Below, piece after piece: positions 34,407-43,114 of a stretch of 64,000 nt of DNA (the first letter of the stretch is position 1; the number at the start of each line of letters is the position of its first letter). The DNA lies in the NCBI RefSeq assembly GCF_003053745.1, contig NZ_QAYE01000001.1, positions 248,001-312,000 of the forward strand, given 5' to 3'. This DNA comes from Sphingomonas faeni. Lineage in GTDB: Bacteria > Pseudomonadota > Alphaproteobacteria > Sphingomonadales > Sphingomonadaceae. The notes beneath the pieces were generated by a model, which searched no databases, was not told the origin of the DNA, and saw nothing but the letters and a program-made list of their open reading frames with translations. The translations under genes and the position numbers were made by a program.

Positions 34407-35675
34407 ATGACAGTTTCAATCCGCACGCGCCCGGCGAGCGAAGCAACGCCGCCCGCCCTCGTCCGCATGCGGATCGTCGCGACCGGTCTGCTCGTGTTCA
34501 TGGCCGCGACGTTCTTCGTCAGTCGCGCGCTCGTCCCCGTCCACCCCGCCTTCGCCTTCGTCCGCGCGTTCGCCGAGGCGGCGATGGTCGGCGGCCTCGC
34601 GGACTGGTTCGCGGTGACCGCGCTGTTCCGCCATCCGCTCGGCCTGCCGATCCCGCACACAGCCATCGTGCCGCGCAACAAGGACCGCATCGGCGACACG
34701 CTCGCGCAGTTCCTCCGCGCGAATTTCCTGATCCCCGTCGTCATCGCCCGGCGAACCCGCCGCCTCGACGTGGCCGGCGCGATCGCCCGCTGGCTGACCG
34801 ATCCGCCCGAGGGGGCAGGGGGGCGCTTTCGCCAGGGCGCGTCGAAGCTGGTCGCGCAGGTGCTGGAGGGTCTCGATCCGGCGCGGCTCGGCGGGATGGT
34901 CAAGGCCGGGATCGGCGCGCGCCTGCGCGCGACGGAGGTGTCGCCGATCCTCGGCCAGTTGCTCAAGGCCGCGATCGCCGAGCGCCGCCATGCGCCGCTG
35001 CTCGAAAGCGCGATCCGCTGGGCGGCAAAGACGCTGGCGGCGAACGACCACCTCGTCCGCGCGATGGTTCACGACAAGGCCGGCTCGATCCTGCGCTGGA
35101 CCGGGCTCGACACGACCGTCGCGGACAAGCTCATCAGCGGCTTCGACAAGCTGCTCGCGGAGATGGCGGAGGACCCCGAGCATCCGCTGCGCCTGAAGGC
35201 GGAGGAGGGGCTCGATCGGCTCGCCTGGGACCTGCAATATGACCGCCGGATGCGCGAGCGCGTCGAGACGATGAAGAACGACCTGCTCGACAATCCGGCG
35301 ATGCAGCGCTGGCTCGACGGGCTGTGGGAGCAGGCGCGCGGTGCGCTCCTCGCGATCGCGCGCGACCCCGAGCGGGCGATGGCCGGCAAGCTCGGCGACA
35401 TCCTTCGCCAACTCGGCGAAACGTTGCAGCACGATCCGCGCATGTCGCGGACGATCAACCGGTTCGTGCGGCGTGCGGCGGTCGGTGCGGCGGCGGATTA
35501 CGGCGACGGCATCGTCAAGCTGGTCTCGGAAACGGTCCGCAGCTGGGACGCCGACACGATCACCCGCCGCCTGGAAAACGCCGTCGGCCGCGACCTGCAA
35601 TATATCCGCGTGAACGGGACGATCGTCGGCGGGCTGGTCGGGCTGGTGATCCACAGCGTCGATGTTTTGCTATGA
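34407..35675 (+). CDS. DUF445 family membrane-associated protein
   Basis: This 422-residue protein matches DUF445 (YjiN/YheB-like). An N-terminal membrane segment (about 23-42) is followed by the family signature GGLADWFAVTALFRHPLG, then LPIPHTAIVPRNKDRIG. A long helical middle has several paired repeats, and a C-terminal membrane segment (VNGTIVGGLVGLVIHSVDVLL) closes it. Both ends are therefore anchored to the inner membrane with a cytoplasmic or periplasmic helical body. Function unknown. No terminator is visible downstream. Confidence 0.88.
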   Translation: MTVSIRTRPASEATPPALVRMRIVATGLLVFMAATFFVSRALVPVHPAFAFVRAFAEAAMVGGLADWFAVTALFRHPLGLPIPHTAIVPRNKDRIGDTLAQFLRANFLIPVVIARRTRRLDVAGAIARWLTDPPEGAGGRFRQGASKLVAQVLEGLDPARLGGMVKAGIGARLRATEVSPILGQLLKAAIAERRHAPLLESAIRWAAKTLAANDHLVRAMVHDKAGSILRWTGLDTTVADKLISGFDKLLAEMAEDPEHPLRLKAEEGLDRLAWDLQYDRRMRERVETMKNDLLDNPAMQRWLDGLWEQARGALLAIARDPERAMAGKLGDILRQLGETLQHDPRMSRTINRFVRRAAVGAAADYGDGIVKLVSETVRSWDADTITRRLENAVGRDLQYIRVNGTIVGGLVGLVIHSVDVLL

Positions 35676-35946
35676 TGGGTAGAGCATAGGATCTTTTAGA
35701 TCGCACGCGGAACGGCAGTTTTACAGGTATCGTCCGGTCGTTTGTGGCTGTGTGGGTTGAGCAAGACCTGGAGGGGTTGGGTTCGAAAACAGATCGAGTT
35801 GGGCGGCGCTTGCCGACGTCGAATGTCTGGGTTGGGAGAAAGGCGGACCGTCCCGATTGGAGGGCAAATACCGTTAGCCGATGTCGTCTGACGCAGCGGC
35901 CTTTCCCAAAAAGGATCGAGTTTCGAGAAAGGCAGAGCCGGCCGTT
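35676..35946. other. noncoding gap at left edge of the redox/TetR cassette
   Basis: This stretch is less GC-rich than its surroundings and has no frame with an RBS. Short stretches such as CTTTCCCAAAAAGGATCGAG and GGTCGTTTGTGG have a loose resemblance to CTTTCCCAAAATCTG in the gap at 38020-38279. No promoter or structured RNA was recognised. Confidence 0.4.
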
Positions 35947-36600
35947 CTACCTCGGCGGGAGCCGTCTCGCCTTGGCAAGGTTCACGATCAACTCAGGGAG
36001 CGTCTGATGTTCGTGCGCGTGCCATGCGGGCTGACCTGGGCCGCTCCGCCAGGACTCGCTAAGTGGACTGTTATCTGCCGTATCGAAGCCGAACTGATCG
36101 TAAAGCCGCGTGACCAGCTCCACCGCCTCGGGGTGGTCGCTTGATACCGACAGCGCGTGCCGCCCCGGCGTGCCAGATGGCCGCGCCGACAGGAACAGGC
36201 GCGGTGCCTGAATGTGCGTGAACGCCTTCGCGACCTTAGAGGTGGGGAGCTGTTCCTGCCGTAGCTCGTGCTCCGTCTTCTCACCGACGTCTACCTCGGC
36301 GTAGCGCCCGTCACGCCACGGCATGTAGTTGTTGGTGTCCAGCACGATCTTGCCCGCCAGTTGCTCGACCGGCATGTCGTTGGCGAGCTTGAGGGGGACC
36401 GCCACCACGACGAAATCCCCCGCCTCGGCCGCATCGGCAGCGGTCGCAGCGCGCGCGTCGGGCCCGAGTTCGGCGACCAGGCGGGCCAAAGTTTCCGGTC
36501 CGCGCGAGTTGGCGATCACCACCCGGTAGCCGTTCGCGATGGCGGCGCGGGCGATCTGGCTGCCGACCTCCCCCGCACCAATGATGCCGATGGTGGCCAT
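35947..36600 (-). CDS. NADPH-dependent F420 reductase-like oxidoreductase
   Basis: This 217-residue protein has a Rossmann fold starting ATIGIIGAGEVGSQIARAA (2-20), then VVIANSRGPETL, in which Ser-Arg favours NADP, and VAVPLKLANDMP. It belongs to the NADP oxidoreductase, coenzyme F420-dependent family (PF03807-type), whose bacterial members often act on unknown substrates. The start MATIGIIG is preferred over a longer frame. It lies 19 bp after the SDR gene on the same strand, so the two form an operon. Confidence 0.85.
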   Translation of the reverse strand: MATIGIIGAGEVGSQIARAAIANGYRVVIANSRGPETLARLVAELGPDARAATAADAAEAGDFVVVAVPLKLANDMPVEQLAGKIVLDTNNYMPWRDGRYAEVDVGEKTEHELRQEQLPTSKVAKAFTHIQAPRLFLSARPSGTPGRHALSVSSDHPEAVELVTRLYDQFGFDTADNSPLSESWRSGPGQPAWHAHEHQTLPELIVNLAKARRLPPR

Positions 36601-36619
36601 AGTTGAGCGCTCCAACGGA

Positions 36620-37333
36620 TCAGGCACCGAACGCTCCGTCGATGGTGTGCATGGCGCCGGTTACGAACCCTGCCTCCGGTCCGGCGAGCCATGCCACCAT
36701 TCCCGCGACCTCCTCCGGCCGGCCGTGACGCTTGATCGCCATGAAGCCGTGCAGCAGATCCTTCATCGGTCCGTCTGCCGGGTTGGCGTCGGTGTCGATC
36801 GGACCGGGTTGCACGACGTTGATCGTAATCCCGCGAGGCCCGAAGTCGCGTGCCAGCCCACGTGCCATCCCTTGCAGCGCTGACTTGCTGAGCGCGTAAG
36901 CCGCCATGCCGGGAACGGGCATCCGATCGCCGTTCACCGATCCGATAACGATGATGCGCCCGCCCTCGGGCATCTGGCGCGCCGCCTCGACCGATGCATG
37001 ATACGGCGCGTGAACATTGATCCGGAACAGCCGGTCAATCGCGTCCGGGTCCTGTTCCAGCGAGTCGCCGAACACGGCGATGCCGGCATTGACGACCAGC
37101 ACGTCGAGCGCGCCGCTGTCCTTCACGCGGGCGATCACCGCGTCGCGATCCGCGCTGTCCGTCTCCACGGCCGTGCCGCGGGTCTCGGCCGCCAACGCTT
37201 CGGCTGCGTCTCGCGAGCCGGAATAGGTGAAGACCACGGTCGCGCCATCCGCGGCAAAGCGCCGAACGATTGCCGCGCCAATTCCGCGGCTACCACCAAG
37301 CACAAGAACGGATTTTCCCTCGAACGCACCCAT
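36620..37333 (-). CDS. short-chain dehydrogenase/reductase
   Basis: This 237-residue classical SDR has a cofactor motif written GGSRGIG (14-20), VNAG (about 89-92), a catalytic Ser in IGSVNG, and Tyr-x3-Lys in AAYALSKSAL. The C-terminal QPGPIDTDANPAD is also typical. The RBS AAGGAGG is strong. The gene is divergent from the TetR gene with a 71-bp gap, so it is probably the regulated target. Its substrate is unknown. Confidence 0.9.
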   Translation of the reverse strand: MGAFEGKSVLVLGGSRGIGAAIVRRFAADGATVVFTYSGSRDAAEALAAETRGTAVETDSADRDAVIARVKDSGALDVLVVNAGIAVFGDSLEQDPDAIDRLFRINVHAPYHASVEAARQMPEGGRIIVIGSVNGDRMPVPGMAAYALSKSALQGMARGLARDFGPRGITINVVQPGPIDTDANPADGPMKDLLHGFMAIKRHGRPEEVAGMVAWLAGPEAGFVTGAMHTIDGAFGA

Positions 37334-37366
37334 CGCACCCTCCTTGATCCATAACTTACGATCCGC

Positions 37367-37394
37367 TACATAAATGGTTCAACCCGCGCGTCAA
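37367..37394 (-). promoter_or_regulatory. predicted promoter for the SDR operon
   Basis: On the minus strand TTGACG (37394-37389) and TATGTA (37372-37367) are spaced by 16 nt. The -35 element ends only 11 bp from the TetR gene start, so a TetR dimer bound here could block both genes. No clear operator palindrome was seen. Confidence 0.4.
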
Positions 37395-37404
37395 GGTATT
37401 TGTA

Positions 37405-38019
37405 GTGGAGCAAACAGAAAGCCGCCGCACACGTGGCCGACCGCGCCAGTTCGACTTGGACGAAGCGGTCGCGACCGCCCAGCGCCTGTTTCACGCCCGC
37501 GGCTACGATGCGGTCAGCGTCGCTGATCTCACCCAGGCGATCGGTATAAATCCGCCCAGCTTCTATGCCGCCTTTGGTAGCAAGGCGGACCTCTACAGCC
37601 GCATCCTCGATCGTTATGCCGCCCAGGGCGCGATCCCGCTGCCCGATCTGCTAAGCGCGGACCGACCGATCGCGGAATGTCTCGTGGCGGTGCTGGAAGA
37701 GGCGGCCCGGCGCTACGCAGCCGATCCCGGCGCGGCGGGTTGCCTCGTCATCGAGGGTGCGCGCTGCGCCGACCGAGAAGCAAAAGGCGCTGCTGGCGCT
37801 TTCATTACGGCTGGGGAGGAGGCGATTTATCGATTCATTGCCGCCCGTTATCCCGATCAAGCCGCGTGTATCCAAGATTATATGAGCACCGTAATGGCCG
37901 GGCTGTCCGCCAGCGCCCGTAACGGGCACAATTTTGATCGCCTGCTCGCAACCGCCCGTCTCGCAGGAGTCGGTCTTGAACAGACGTTCGCGCTTAATAG
38001 GCAAGGTAGGGAAAAGTGA
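37405..38019 (+). CDS. TetR/AcrR family transcriptional regulator
   Basis: This 204-residue repressor has an N-terminal helix-turn-helix (about 12-58): RPRQFDLDEAVATAQRLFHA, SVADLTQAIGINPPSFYAAFGSK. The C-terminal half is a ligand-binding domain of the YxaF/AcrR sort with no strong family assignment. The start is a GTG. It is divergent from the SDR and F420-reductase-like genes and most likely controls them and itself. Confidence 0.9.
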   Translation: MEQTESRRTRGRPRQFDLDEAVATAQRLFHARGYDAVSVADLTQAIGINPPSFYAAFGSKADLYSRILDRYAAQGAIPLPDLLSADRPIAECLVAVLEEAARRYAADPGAAGCLVIEGARCADREAKGAAGAFITAGEEAIYRFIAARYPDQAACIQDYMSTVMAGLSASARNGHNFDRLLATARLAGVGLEQTFALNRQGREK

Positions 38020-38279
38020 ACACGACGTTCCCGTAAAGAAACCCGTAGCGGGAGGGTCGCCCGGGCGATCGCGCCTACGGTCGTCCGGATAACCTGCTTT
38101 CCCAAAATCTGTTCCCGATCGCTCTTTCCCGAAATGTCCCGTCGGAGATGGAAAAACGGGAAAGATCGCGCTTAACGAATGGCCATTATCGGAGGTCGGA
38201 TTGCCGGCCTGAACGGCCGTGTGTAGGCGCTAGTTAGTCAAGTAAGCTTTGGCCGTTGTCACTGGTCTCGCCAGGGGAG
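38020..38279. other. noncoding gap at right edge of the redox/TetR cassette
   Basis: About 260 bp without a supported gene. It contains the A/T-richer stretch CTTTCCCAAAATCTGTTCCC, direct-repeat-like GTTCCCGATCG and CTTTCCCGAAATG, and several short GGGAAA/TTTCCC inversions around 38100-38165. It may be a decayed sequence. No integrase, tRNA or terminal repeat was found. Confidence 0.4.
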
Positions 38280-38984
38280 CTACCGCTCCCAATCTGGCAT
38301 TGGCCAGCCCTTGGCCTTCGCCAACAACCGCAACGGCCCATGCGCATTCACCGCGAAGGGTTCGTCGGCCCATTCGAAGGTCGGGGCGTCGGAGACGTGG
38401 TCGGAATAGAAACGGACGTGCGCGCCGTCTCGGGCGATGCCTTCGCGGTCCATCCAGGCCTGGATCATCCGTAGTTTGGCCGGGCCATAGCAATTCTCGC
38501 CTTCGATGCCGGCGAGCAGGACGCCGTCGCGGTCGCGCAGGCTCTCGGTGCCGATCACCGCGTCGAAGTCCAGTCGCTTGGCGATCGCCTCGACGTAGAA
38601 CCGGTACGATGCGGTCGCCATGACCAGCCGGTAGCCGGCGGCGCGGTCGGCCTCGATCTGCGCGCGGGCGCTGGTGAAGACGCCGTCGCGCATCACGCGG
38701 TCGGCGAAGGCTTCGGCAGCCCGGCGTTCTTCGGCCGGCGTCATGCGCTTGCCGAGCATCATGCGCTGCATCAGGTATTTGAGCCGGCCGCGGCTGATCA
38801 GCTTGCCGACATAGCCGAGCGCGGCGACTCCGGCGAACGGGACGAGCGCCAGCCGCCACGGTGCGCCGCCTTTCTTCGCGGTGTGGAGCAGGAACGGCGT
38901 CCAGGTCGGCGCGTGCGTGATCGTCTTGTCCATGTCGTAGATCGCGAGACGGACGGACGGGGAGGCGGAAGGCATTTCGATCAT
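38280..38984 (-). CDS. HAD-IB family phosphatase (SerB-like)
   Basis: This 234-residue protein has HAD motif I DMDKT with nucleophile Asp17 and acid Asp19, motif II in VMATASYRFY (Thr/Ser near 120), and motif IV SDHVSD, the subfamily IB set shared with phosphoserine phosphatase. Residues about 30-90 form the helical cap. The substrate is undetermined; phosphoserine is not excluded, but the protein lacks the ACT domain of many SerB proteins. It is divergent from the mla operon with a 62-bp gap. Confidence 0.87.
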   Translation of the reverse strand: MIEMPSASPSVRLAIYDMDKTITHAPTWTPFLLHTAKKGGAPWRLALVPFAGVAALGYVGKLISRGRLKYLMQRMMLGKRMTPAEERRAAEAFADRVMRDGVFTSARAQIEADRAAGYRLVMATASYRFYVEAIAKRLDFDAVIGTESLRDRDGVLLAGIEGENCYGPAKLRMIQAWMDREGIARDGAHVRFYSDHVSDAPTFEWADEPFAVNAHGPLRLLAKAKGWPMPDWER

Positions 38985-39046
38985 CGTCGTCGCTTACGCC
39001 GCATTCATCTTGCCGATCCAGTCACTTTGCCGCAAAGGTGCCCCCG

Positions 39047-40156
39047 ATGAGCGCGATGGCCGATTTCCAGCAGGACGGTGCCGATACCGGCACGCTTCGC
39101 TTTACCGGCGATCTGTCGCTCGCAAAGATCGGCAATCTGCCCGATCGGCTCGAGGCGATCGATGCGGCTTCGGTGAAGCATGTCGACCTGAGCGGGGTCG
39201 ACCGGATCGACACGATCGGCGCGTGGGTCGTTCACCGGTTCGCGGCGCGCAACGATGCGACGATCGATGGGCTCGACGAGAACGACCAGGCGCTGTTCGA
39301 CCAGGTCGTCGCCTCCGACCAGCCGATCGCCGCTAGGCCTGCGAAGGTCGGCGCGCTGTCCCGCGTGGTCGGCGAGATCGGCGACGCGGTGGTGCTGTCG
39401 GGCAAGACGATGCTCGGCCTGCTCGGGTTCCTCGGCGCGACGACGATCGCGTTCGGCAGCGTCATCCGCCACCCGCGTCGCTTCCGGTTCAACGCCGTGG
39501 TCCAGCGTTTCGAGGTCGTCGGCGTCGCCGCGCTCGGCATCGTCGGACTGATGAGCTTTCTGATCGGCATGGTCATCGCGCAACAGGGCGCGGTCCAGCT
39601 GCGGCAGTTCGGCGCGGAGGTGTTCACGATCAACCTCGTCGGCCGCCTGACGATCCGCGAACTCGGCCTGCTGATGACCGCGATCATGGTCGCCGGCCGC
39701 TCGGGTTCGGCGTTCGCGGCGCAGTTGGGCACGATGAAGCTCACCGAAGAGATCGACGCGATGCGGACGATCGGCGTGTCGCCGATGGAGGCACTGGTGC
39801 TGCCCCGCGTGCTCGCGGCGATCGTGATGATGCCGCTGCTCGGTTTCTATGCGTCGATCATCGCGATCATCGGCGGCGGGCTGTTGTGCTGGGTCCAGCT
39901 CGGGATACCGCCGGTGACGTTCATCGCGCGCATCCGCGAAGTCGTGCCGATCACCGATCTGTATATTTCGCTGATCAAGGCGCCGGTGTTCGGCGCGATC
40001 ATCGCGATCGCGGGCTGTTTCCAGGGGATGCAGGTCGAGTCGGACGCCGAGCAGGTCGGGCTGCGCACCACGTCGGCGGTCGTCCAGGGGATCTTCCTGG
40101 TGATCGTGCTCGACGCGTTCTTCGCGGTGTTCTTCACCTGGTTGGGTTGGGACTGA
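39047..40156 (+). CDS. mlaE: MlaE-type ABC permease with N-terminal STAS domain
   Basis: This 369-residue permease is preceded by a STAS-like domain (about 1-95, GTLRFTGDLSLAKIG, VKHVDLSGVDRIDTIGAW). This equals a fusion of MlaB-like and MlaE functions. The MlaE part has five membrane segments and conserved GSAFAAQLGTMKLTEEIDAM, TIGVSPMEALVLPRVLA. It acts in phospholipid transport between the membranes to keep outer-membrane asymmetry. ATG 39047 is chosen on AAAGGTG; a later ATG at 39056 is possible. Its stop overlaps the next ATG by one base. Confidence 0.92.
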   Translation: MSAMADFQQDGADTGTLRFTGDLSLAKIGNLPDRLEAIDAASVKHVDLSGVDRIDTIGAWVVHRFAARNDATIDGLDENDQALFDQVVASDQPIAARPAKVGALSRVVGEIGDAVVLSGKTMLGLLGFLGATTIAFGSVIRHPRRFRFNAVVQRFEVVGVAALGIVGLMSFLIGMVIAQQGAVQLRQFGAEVFTINLVGRLTIRELGLLMTAIMVAGRSGSAFAAQLGTMKLTEEIDAMRTIGVSPMEALVLPRVLAAIVMMPLLGFYASIIAIIGGGLLCWVQLGIPPVTFIARIREVVPITDLYISLIKAPVFGAIIAIAGCFQGMQVESDAEQVGLRTTSAVVQGIFLVIVLDAFFAVFFTWLGWD

Positions 40157-41064
40157 TGCCCCGCAAGACGGACAACACGACAGACGATTTCATCATCTCC
40201 GTGAAGGGGCTGAAGAACGCGTTCGGCGATTCGGTGGTGCACGAGGGGCTGGACCTCGACGTGCGGCGCGGCGAGATCCTCGGCGTGGTCGGCGGGTCGG
40301 GTACCGGCAAGTCGGTGCTGATGCGCTCGATCATCGGGCTGCAGACGCCAGTCGCGGGTGAGATCACGGTGTTCGGCGAGCCCAATATCGGCCGCGAGGA
40401 AACCGAGGCGACCGAGATCCGCAAGCGCTGGGGCGTGCTGTTCCAGGGCGGTGCGCTGTTCTCGACGCTGACGGTGGCCGAGAACGTCGAAGTGCCGTTG
40501 CGCGAATTCTATCCGGACCTGTCGCCGGCGCTGCTCGCGGAGATCGCATCGTACAAGGTGGTGATGACGGGCCTGCCCGCCGATGCCGCGAACAAGTTTC
40601 CCGCCGAGCTGTCGGGTGGCATGAAGAAGCGCGCCGGTCTTGCCCGTGCGCTCGCGCTCGATCCCGAATTGCTGTTCCTCGACGAGCCGACCGCGGGGCT
40701 CGATCCGATCGGTGCGGCGGCGTTCGACGGGCTGACGCAGTCGTTGCAGAAGACGCTGGGGCTGACGGTGTTCCTGATCACGCACGATCTCGATACGCTG
40801 TATGCGATCTGCGACCGGGTTGCGGTGCTGGCCGACAAGAAGGTCATCGCGGTCGGGACGATCGACGAGCTGATCGCGCTCGATCATCCGTGGATCGAGG
40901 AATATTTCAAGGGGCCACGCGGCCGTGCCGCGGTCGCGACTCAGGAGGCGCATGAGCGCGCCGACGAAGAAGCAGCCCGACATCCTACCGAAGTCCAGTC
41001 CAAGCAGTCCGCGCCGGACGACGCCGACGCGACATACGCCGAGACAGAAGCAAGGACGCGCTGA
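40156..41064 (+). CDS. mlaF: MlaF-type ABC ATPase
   Basis: This 302-residue nucleotide-binding protein has Walker A GGSGTGKS (46-53), Q-loop FQGGALFS, signature LSGGMKKR, Walker B LLFLDEP and the H-loop THDL. It drives the MlaE permease. The last 40 residues are a charged, probably disordered tail unlike the short tails of enterobacterial MlaF. One-base overlaps (TGATG) tie it to mlaE before and mlaD after. Confidence 0.92.
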   Translation: MPRKTDNTTDDFIISVKGLKNAFGDSVVHEGLDLDVRRGEILGVVGGSGTGKSVLMRSIIGLQTPVAGEITVFGEPNIGREETEATEIRKRWGVLFQGGALFSTLTVAENVEVPLREFYPDLSPALLAEIASYKVVMTGLPADAANKFPAELSGGMKKRAGLARALALDPELLFLDEPTAGLDPIGAAAFDGLTQSLQKTLGLTVFLITHDLDTLYAICDRVAVLADKKVIAVGTIDELIALDHPWIEEYFKGPRGRAAVATQEAHERADEEAARHPTEVQSKQSAPDDADATYAETEARTR

Positions 41065-42029
41065 TGGAAACCCGTTCGAACCACGTCCTAGTCGGCGCCG
41101 TCGTGCTGATCCTGCTGGCCCTGCTGGCGCTGTTCACCGTGTGGATCGCGCGGATCGGCGGCAAGGAAGAGAAGGAATACGACATCTTCTTCCGCCAGTC
41201 GGTCGACGGACTCGCACGCGGCTCTGCCGTGGTGTTCTCGGGCGTACCGTCGGGGCAGGTGAAGACGATCTCGCTGTGGAAGAACGATCCGCAGTTCGTC
41301 CGCGTCCGGATCAGCGTCAACGACGAGACGCCGGTGCTGCAGGGCACGACCGCGTCGATCTCGGGCGTCGGCTTCACGGGCGTCAGCCAGATTTCGCTCG
41401 ATGGCGCGCGCAAGGGTGCGCCGGCGATCGGCTGCCCCGACACGAAGACGCCGACCGAATGCCCGTACGGCGTGCCGGTGATCCCGACCAAGCTCGGTGG
41501 CTTGGGCGCGATCCTGAACTCGGCACCACAGTTGCTCGAGCGTCTGTCGACGCTGACCGAGCGCCTGACCGGCTTGCTGACCGATCGGAACCAGGCGTCG
41601 ATCGCGGGTATCCTCGAGAACACCAACCGCCTGACCGATGCGCTCGCCGATCGCGGGCCCGAGATCGCCGCGACGCTCGCGCAGACGCGGGTCGCGATCC
41701 AGCAGGCGGGTGACGCCGCGCAGCAGTTCGGTGTGCTCGCCAAGACCACCAACGGCGTGCTGTCCGAGGACGTGAAGCCGGCGATGGCGAACCTGAACAA
41801 GGCGATCACCTCCGCACAGCAGAGCGCGGAGACGTTGAACGCCGCGATCGGCGATGCACGGCCAGGCTTGCAGGCCTTCTCCAAGACGACGATCCCGGAG
41901 GCCAACCGTCTGGTCCGCGACCTCCGCACGACCGCTGCGGCGCTGTCGTCGGTCGCCGAGAAGGTTGACCAGCAGGGTGCGAGTTCGCTGATCGGGCAGC
42001 AGAAGCTCCCGGATTACAAGGGTAAGTGA
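41064..42029 (+). CDS. mlaD: MlaD family MCE-domain protein
   Basis: This 321-residue protein has an N-terminal membrane anchor (about 8-28), one MCE domain (about 38-115, DIFFRQSVDGLARGSAVVFSGVPSGQV split across the barrel) and a long helical C-terminus (about 150-315). It forms the hexameric periplasmic ring through which lipids move. The helical extension makes it like the longer alphaproteobacterial MlaD proteins. It is coupled to mlaF by a one-base overlap. Confidence 0.9.
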   Translation: METRSNHVLVGAVVLILLALLALFTVWIARIGGKEEKEYDIFFRQSVDGLARGSAVVFSGVPSGQVKTISLWKNDPQFVRVRISVNDETPVLQGTTASISGVGFTGVSQISLDGARKGAPAIGCPDTKTPTECPYGVPVIPTKLGGLGAILNSAPQLLERLSTLTERLTGLLTDRNQASIAGILENTNRLTDALADRGPEIAATLAQTRVAIQQAGDAAQQFGVLAKTTNGVLSEDVKPAMANLNKAITSAQQSAETLNAAIGDARPGLQAFSKTTIPEANRLVRDLRTTAAALSSVAEKVDQQGASSLIGQQKLPDYKGK

Positions 42030-42037
42030 GGCACGCC

Positions 42038-42619
42038 ATGAAGACACCGCTCATCCTGATCGCGATGCTGCCACTCGCCGGGTGCATCAGCTTCGGCGCT
42101 AAACCACCCCCCACGCTGCTGACGCTGACGAGTGCGTCGACGGTGCCGGTCGGCCAGAACCAGGATTCGGCGACCGCGAAGTCGATCACGATCCAGGTCC
42201 CGGTCGTGCCGCAGTCGCTGGCCACCGCGCGCGTGCCGGTGCAGGCGACGCCGACCTCGATCGCATACGTGACCGACGCGCAGTGGGCCGAGCCCCCGGC
42301 GCGGCTGTTCTCGCGGCTGGTGTCGGATACCGTCGCGGCGCGCACCGGGCTGGTGGTGCTGTCGACGGCGCAGTCGGTCGGCGATCCCGGCGGGTTGCTC
42401 GGTGGCGAGCTGCGGTCGTTCGGTCTCGATGCGACGACCCGCGAGGCGGTCGTGACGTTCGATGCGTCGCTCACCCGCGTCGGCAAGACGACGGTCGAGA
42501 AGCATCGCTTCGAGGCACGCGTACCGGTATCGGCGATCGACGCGCCTTCGGCAGCGGCGGGGATCAACCAAGCGGCGAACCAGGTCGCGACGCAGGTGGC
42601 GGACTGGATCGGTCGCTGA
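42038..42619 (+). CDS. PqiC-like ABC transport auxiliary lipoprotein
   Basis: This 193-residue protein has a lipobox LAGC (Cys at about 18) and the ABC-type transport auxiliary (DUF330/PqiC) fold with late LFSRLVSDTVAARTGL. It is presumably outer-membrane attached and replaces the MlaC/MlaA partners missing here. The start ATG 42038 is preferred because the signal peptide begins MKTPLILIAML; the GTG at 42026 is less likely. It is the last gene of the mla operon. Confidence 0.85.
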   Translation: MKTPLILIAMLPLAGCISFGAKPPPTLLTLTSASTVPVGQNQDSATAKSITIQVPVVPQSLATARVPVQATPTSIAYVTDAQWAEPPARLFSRLVSDTVAARTGLVVLSTAQSVGDPGGLLGGELRSFGLDATTREAVVTFDASLTRVGKTTVEKHRFEARVPVSAIDAPSAAAGINQAANQVATQVADWIGR

Positions 42620-42634
42620 ACGCCCCTTCGTTCT

Positions 42635-42659
42635 GAAACGCGGCGTCGACCTGAGCGTT
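42635..42659 (+). promoter_or_regulatory. EcfG-like promoter candidate
   Basis: GAAAC (42635-42639), 16 nt, CGTT (42656-42659): one mismatch in the -35 element relative to GGAAC-N16/17-CGTT. It lies 26 nt before the ATG of the next small gene. Confidence 0.4.
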
Positions 42660-42685
42660 GACGCTCTCTGACGAGGAGAGCGACG

Positions 42686-42976
42686 ATGCCACAGGGCGAC
42701 AAGAGCGCGTACAGGGACAAGCAGAAGCGCAAGGCCGCGCATATCGCGGACGGCTATGAAGAGCGCGGCGTTCCCGAGAAGGAAGCCGAGGCACGGGCTT
42801 GGGCTGCGGTGAACAAGGATTCGGGCGGGGGTAATCTGTCCGGCTCGGGCCGCGGCAAGCCCGATACGCATGCGTCTTCGCACGAGGGCGGGAAGCAGGC
42901 GGCTGGGCGTAGCGCGGCGGCGAAGTCTGCGGCTGCGAAGAAGGGTTGGGAGACCCGGCGGAAGAAGGCTGGGTAA
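42686..42976 (+). CDS. small stress-type basic protein (annotated elsewhere as plasmid stabilization protein)
   Basis: This 96-residue hydrophilic protein is very Lys/Arg/Glu-rich, with MPQGDKSAYRDKQKRKAAHI, ERGVPEKEAEARAWAAVNK and SGGGNLSGSGRG followed by a basic Ala/Lys tail. Homologues are widespread in Alphaproteobacteria under the misleading name plasmid stabilization protein; no toxin partner is present. The RBS GAGGAGAG is excellent. The EcfG-like promoter suggests general-stress expression. It probably binds nucleic acid through its basic tail, which is an inference only. Confidence 0.8.
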   Translation: MPQGDKSAYRDKQKRKAAHIADGYEERGVPEKEAEARAWAAVNKDSGGGNLSGSGRGKPDTHASSHEGGKQAAGRSAAAKSAAAKKGWETRRKKAG

Positions 42977-43002
42977 GGCCGGAGTTCGTTACCGACGCTT
43001 CT

Positions 43003-43082
43003 GTCATCCTGACGAAAGTCAGGATCCAGAGTTACTTGTGGTGCGCTTCATGGCTCTGGATCCTGACTTTCGTCAGGGTGAC
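43003..43082. repeat. inverted repeat (GTCATCCTGACGAAAGTCAGG type)
   Basis: Arms of 29 bp (43003-43031 and 43054-43082) begin GTCATCCTGACGAAAGTCAG and are inverted with a single mismatch near the outer end. The loop is 22 bp. It lies between the convergent basic-protein and CoA-ester lyase genes. Confidence 0.9.
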
Positions 43083-43114
43083 GGACGGTGTTTGGGTACC
43101 TGCTTGTTAGCGCT

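Noticed and set aside
33839..34966. Pentapeptide-repeat protein gene on the minus strand between the RND pump and DUF445
   Set aside because: The translations LDRPA or CSTGP do not follow the A(D/N)Lxx rule of pentapeptide-repeat proteins, the frame runs antisense into DUF445, and all frames are open because the DNA period is 15.
42686..42976. Toxin-antitoxin module at the so-called plasmid stabilization gene
   Set aside because: No partner gene is adjacent: the neighbours are a lipoprotein gene and a convergent lyase gene.
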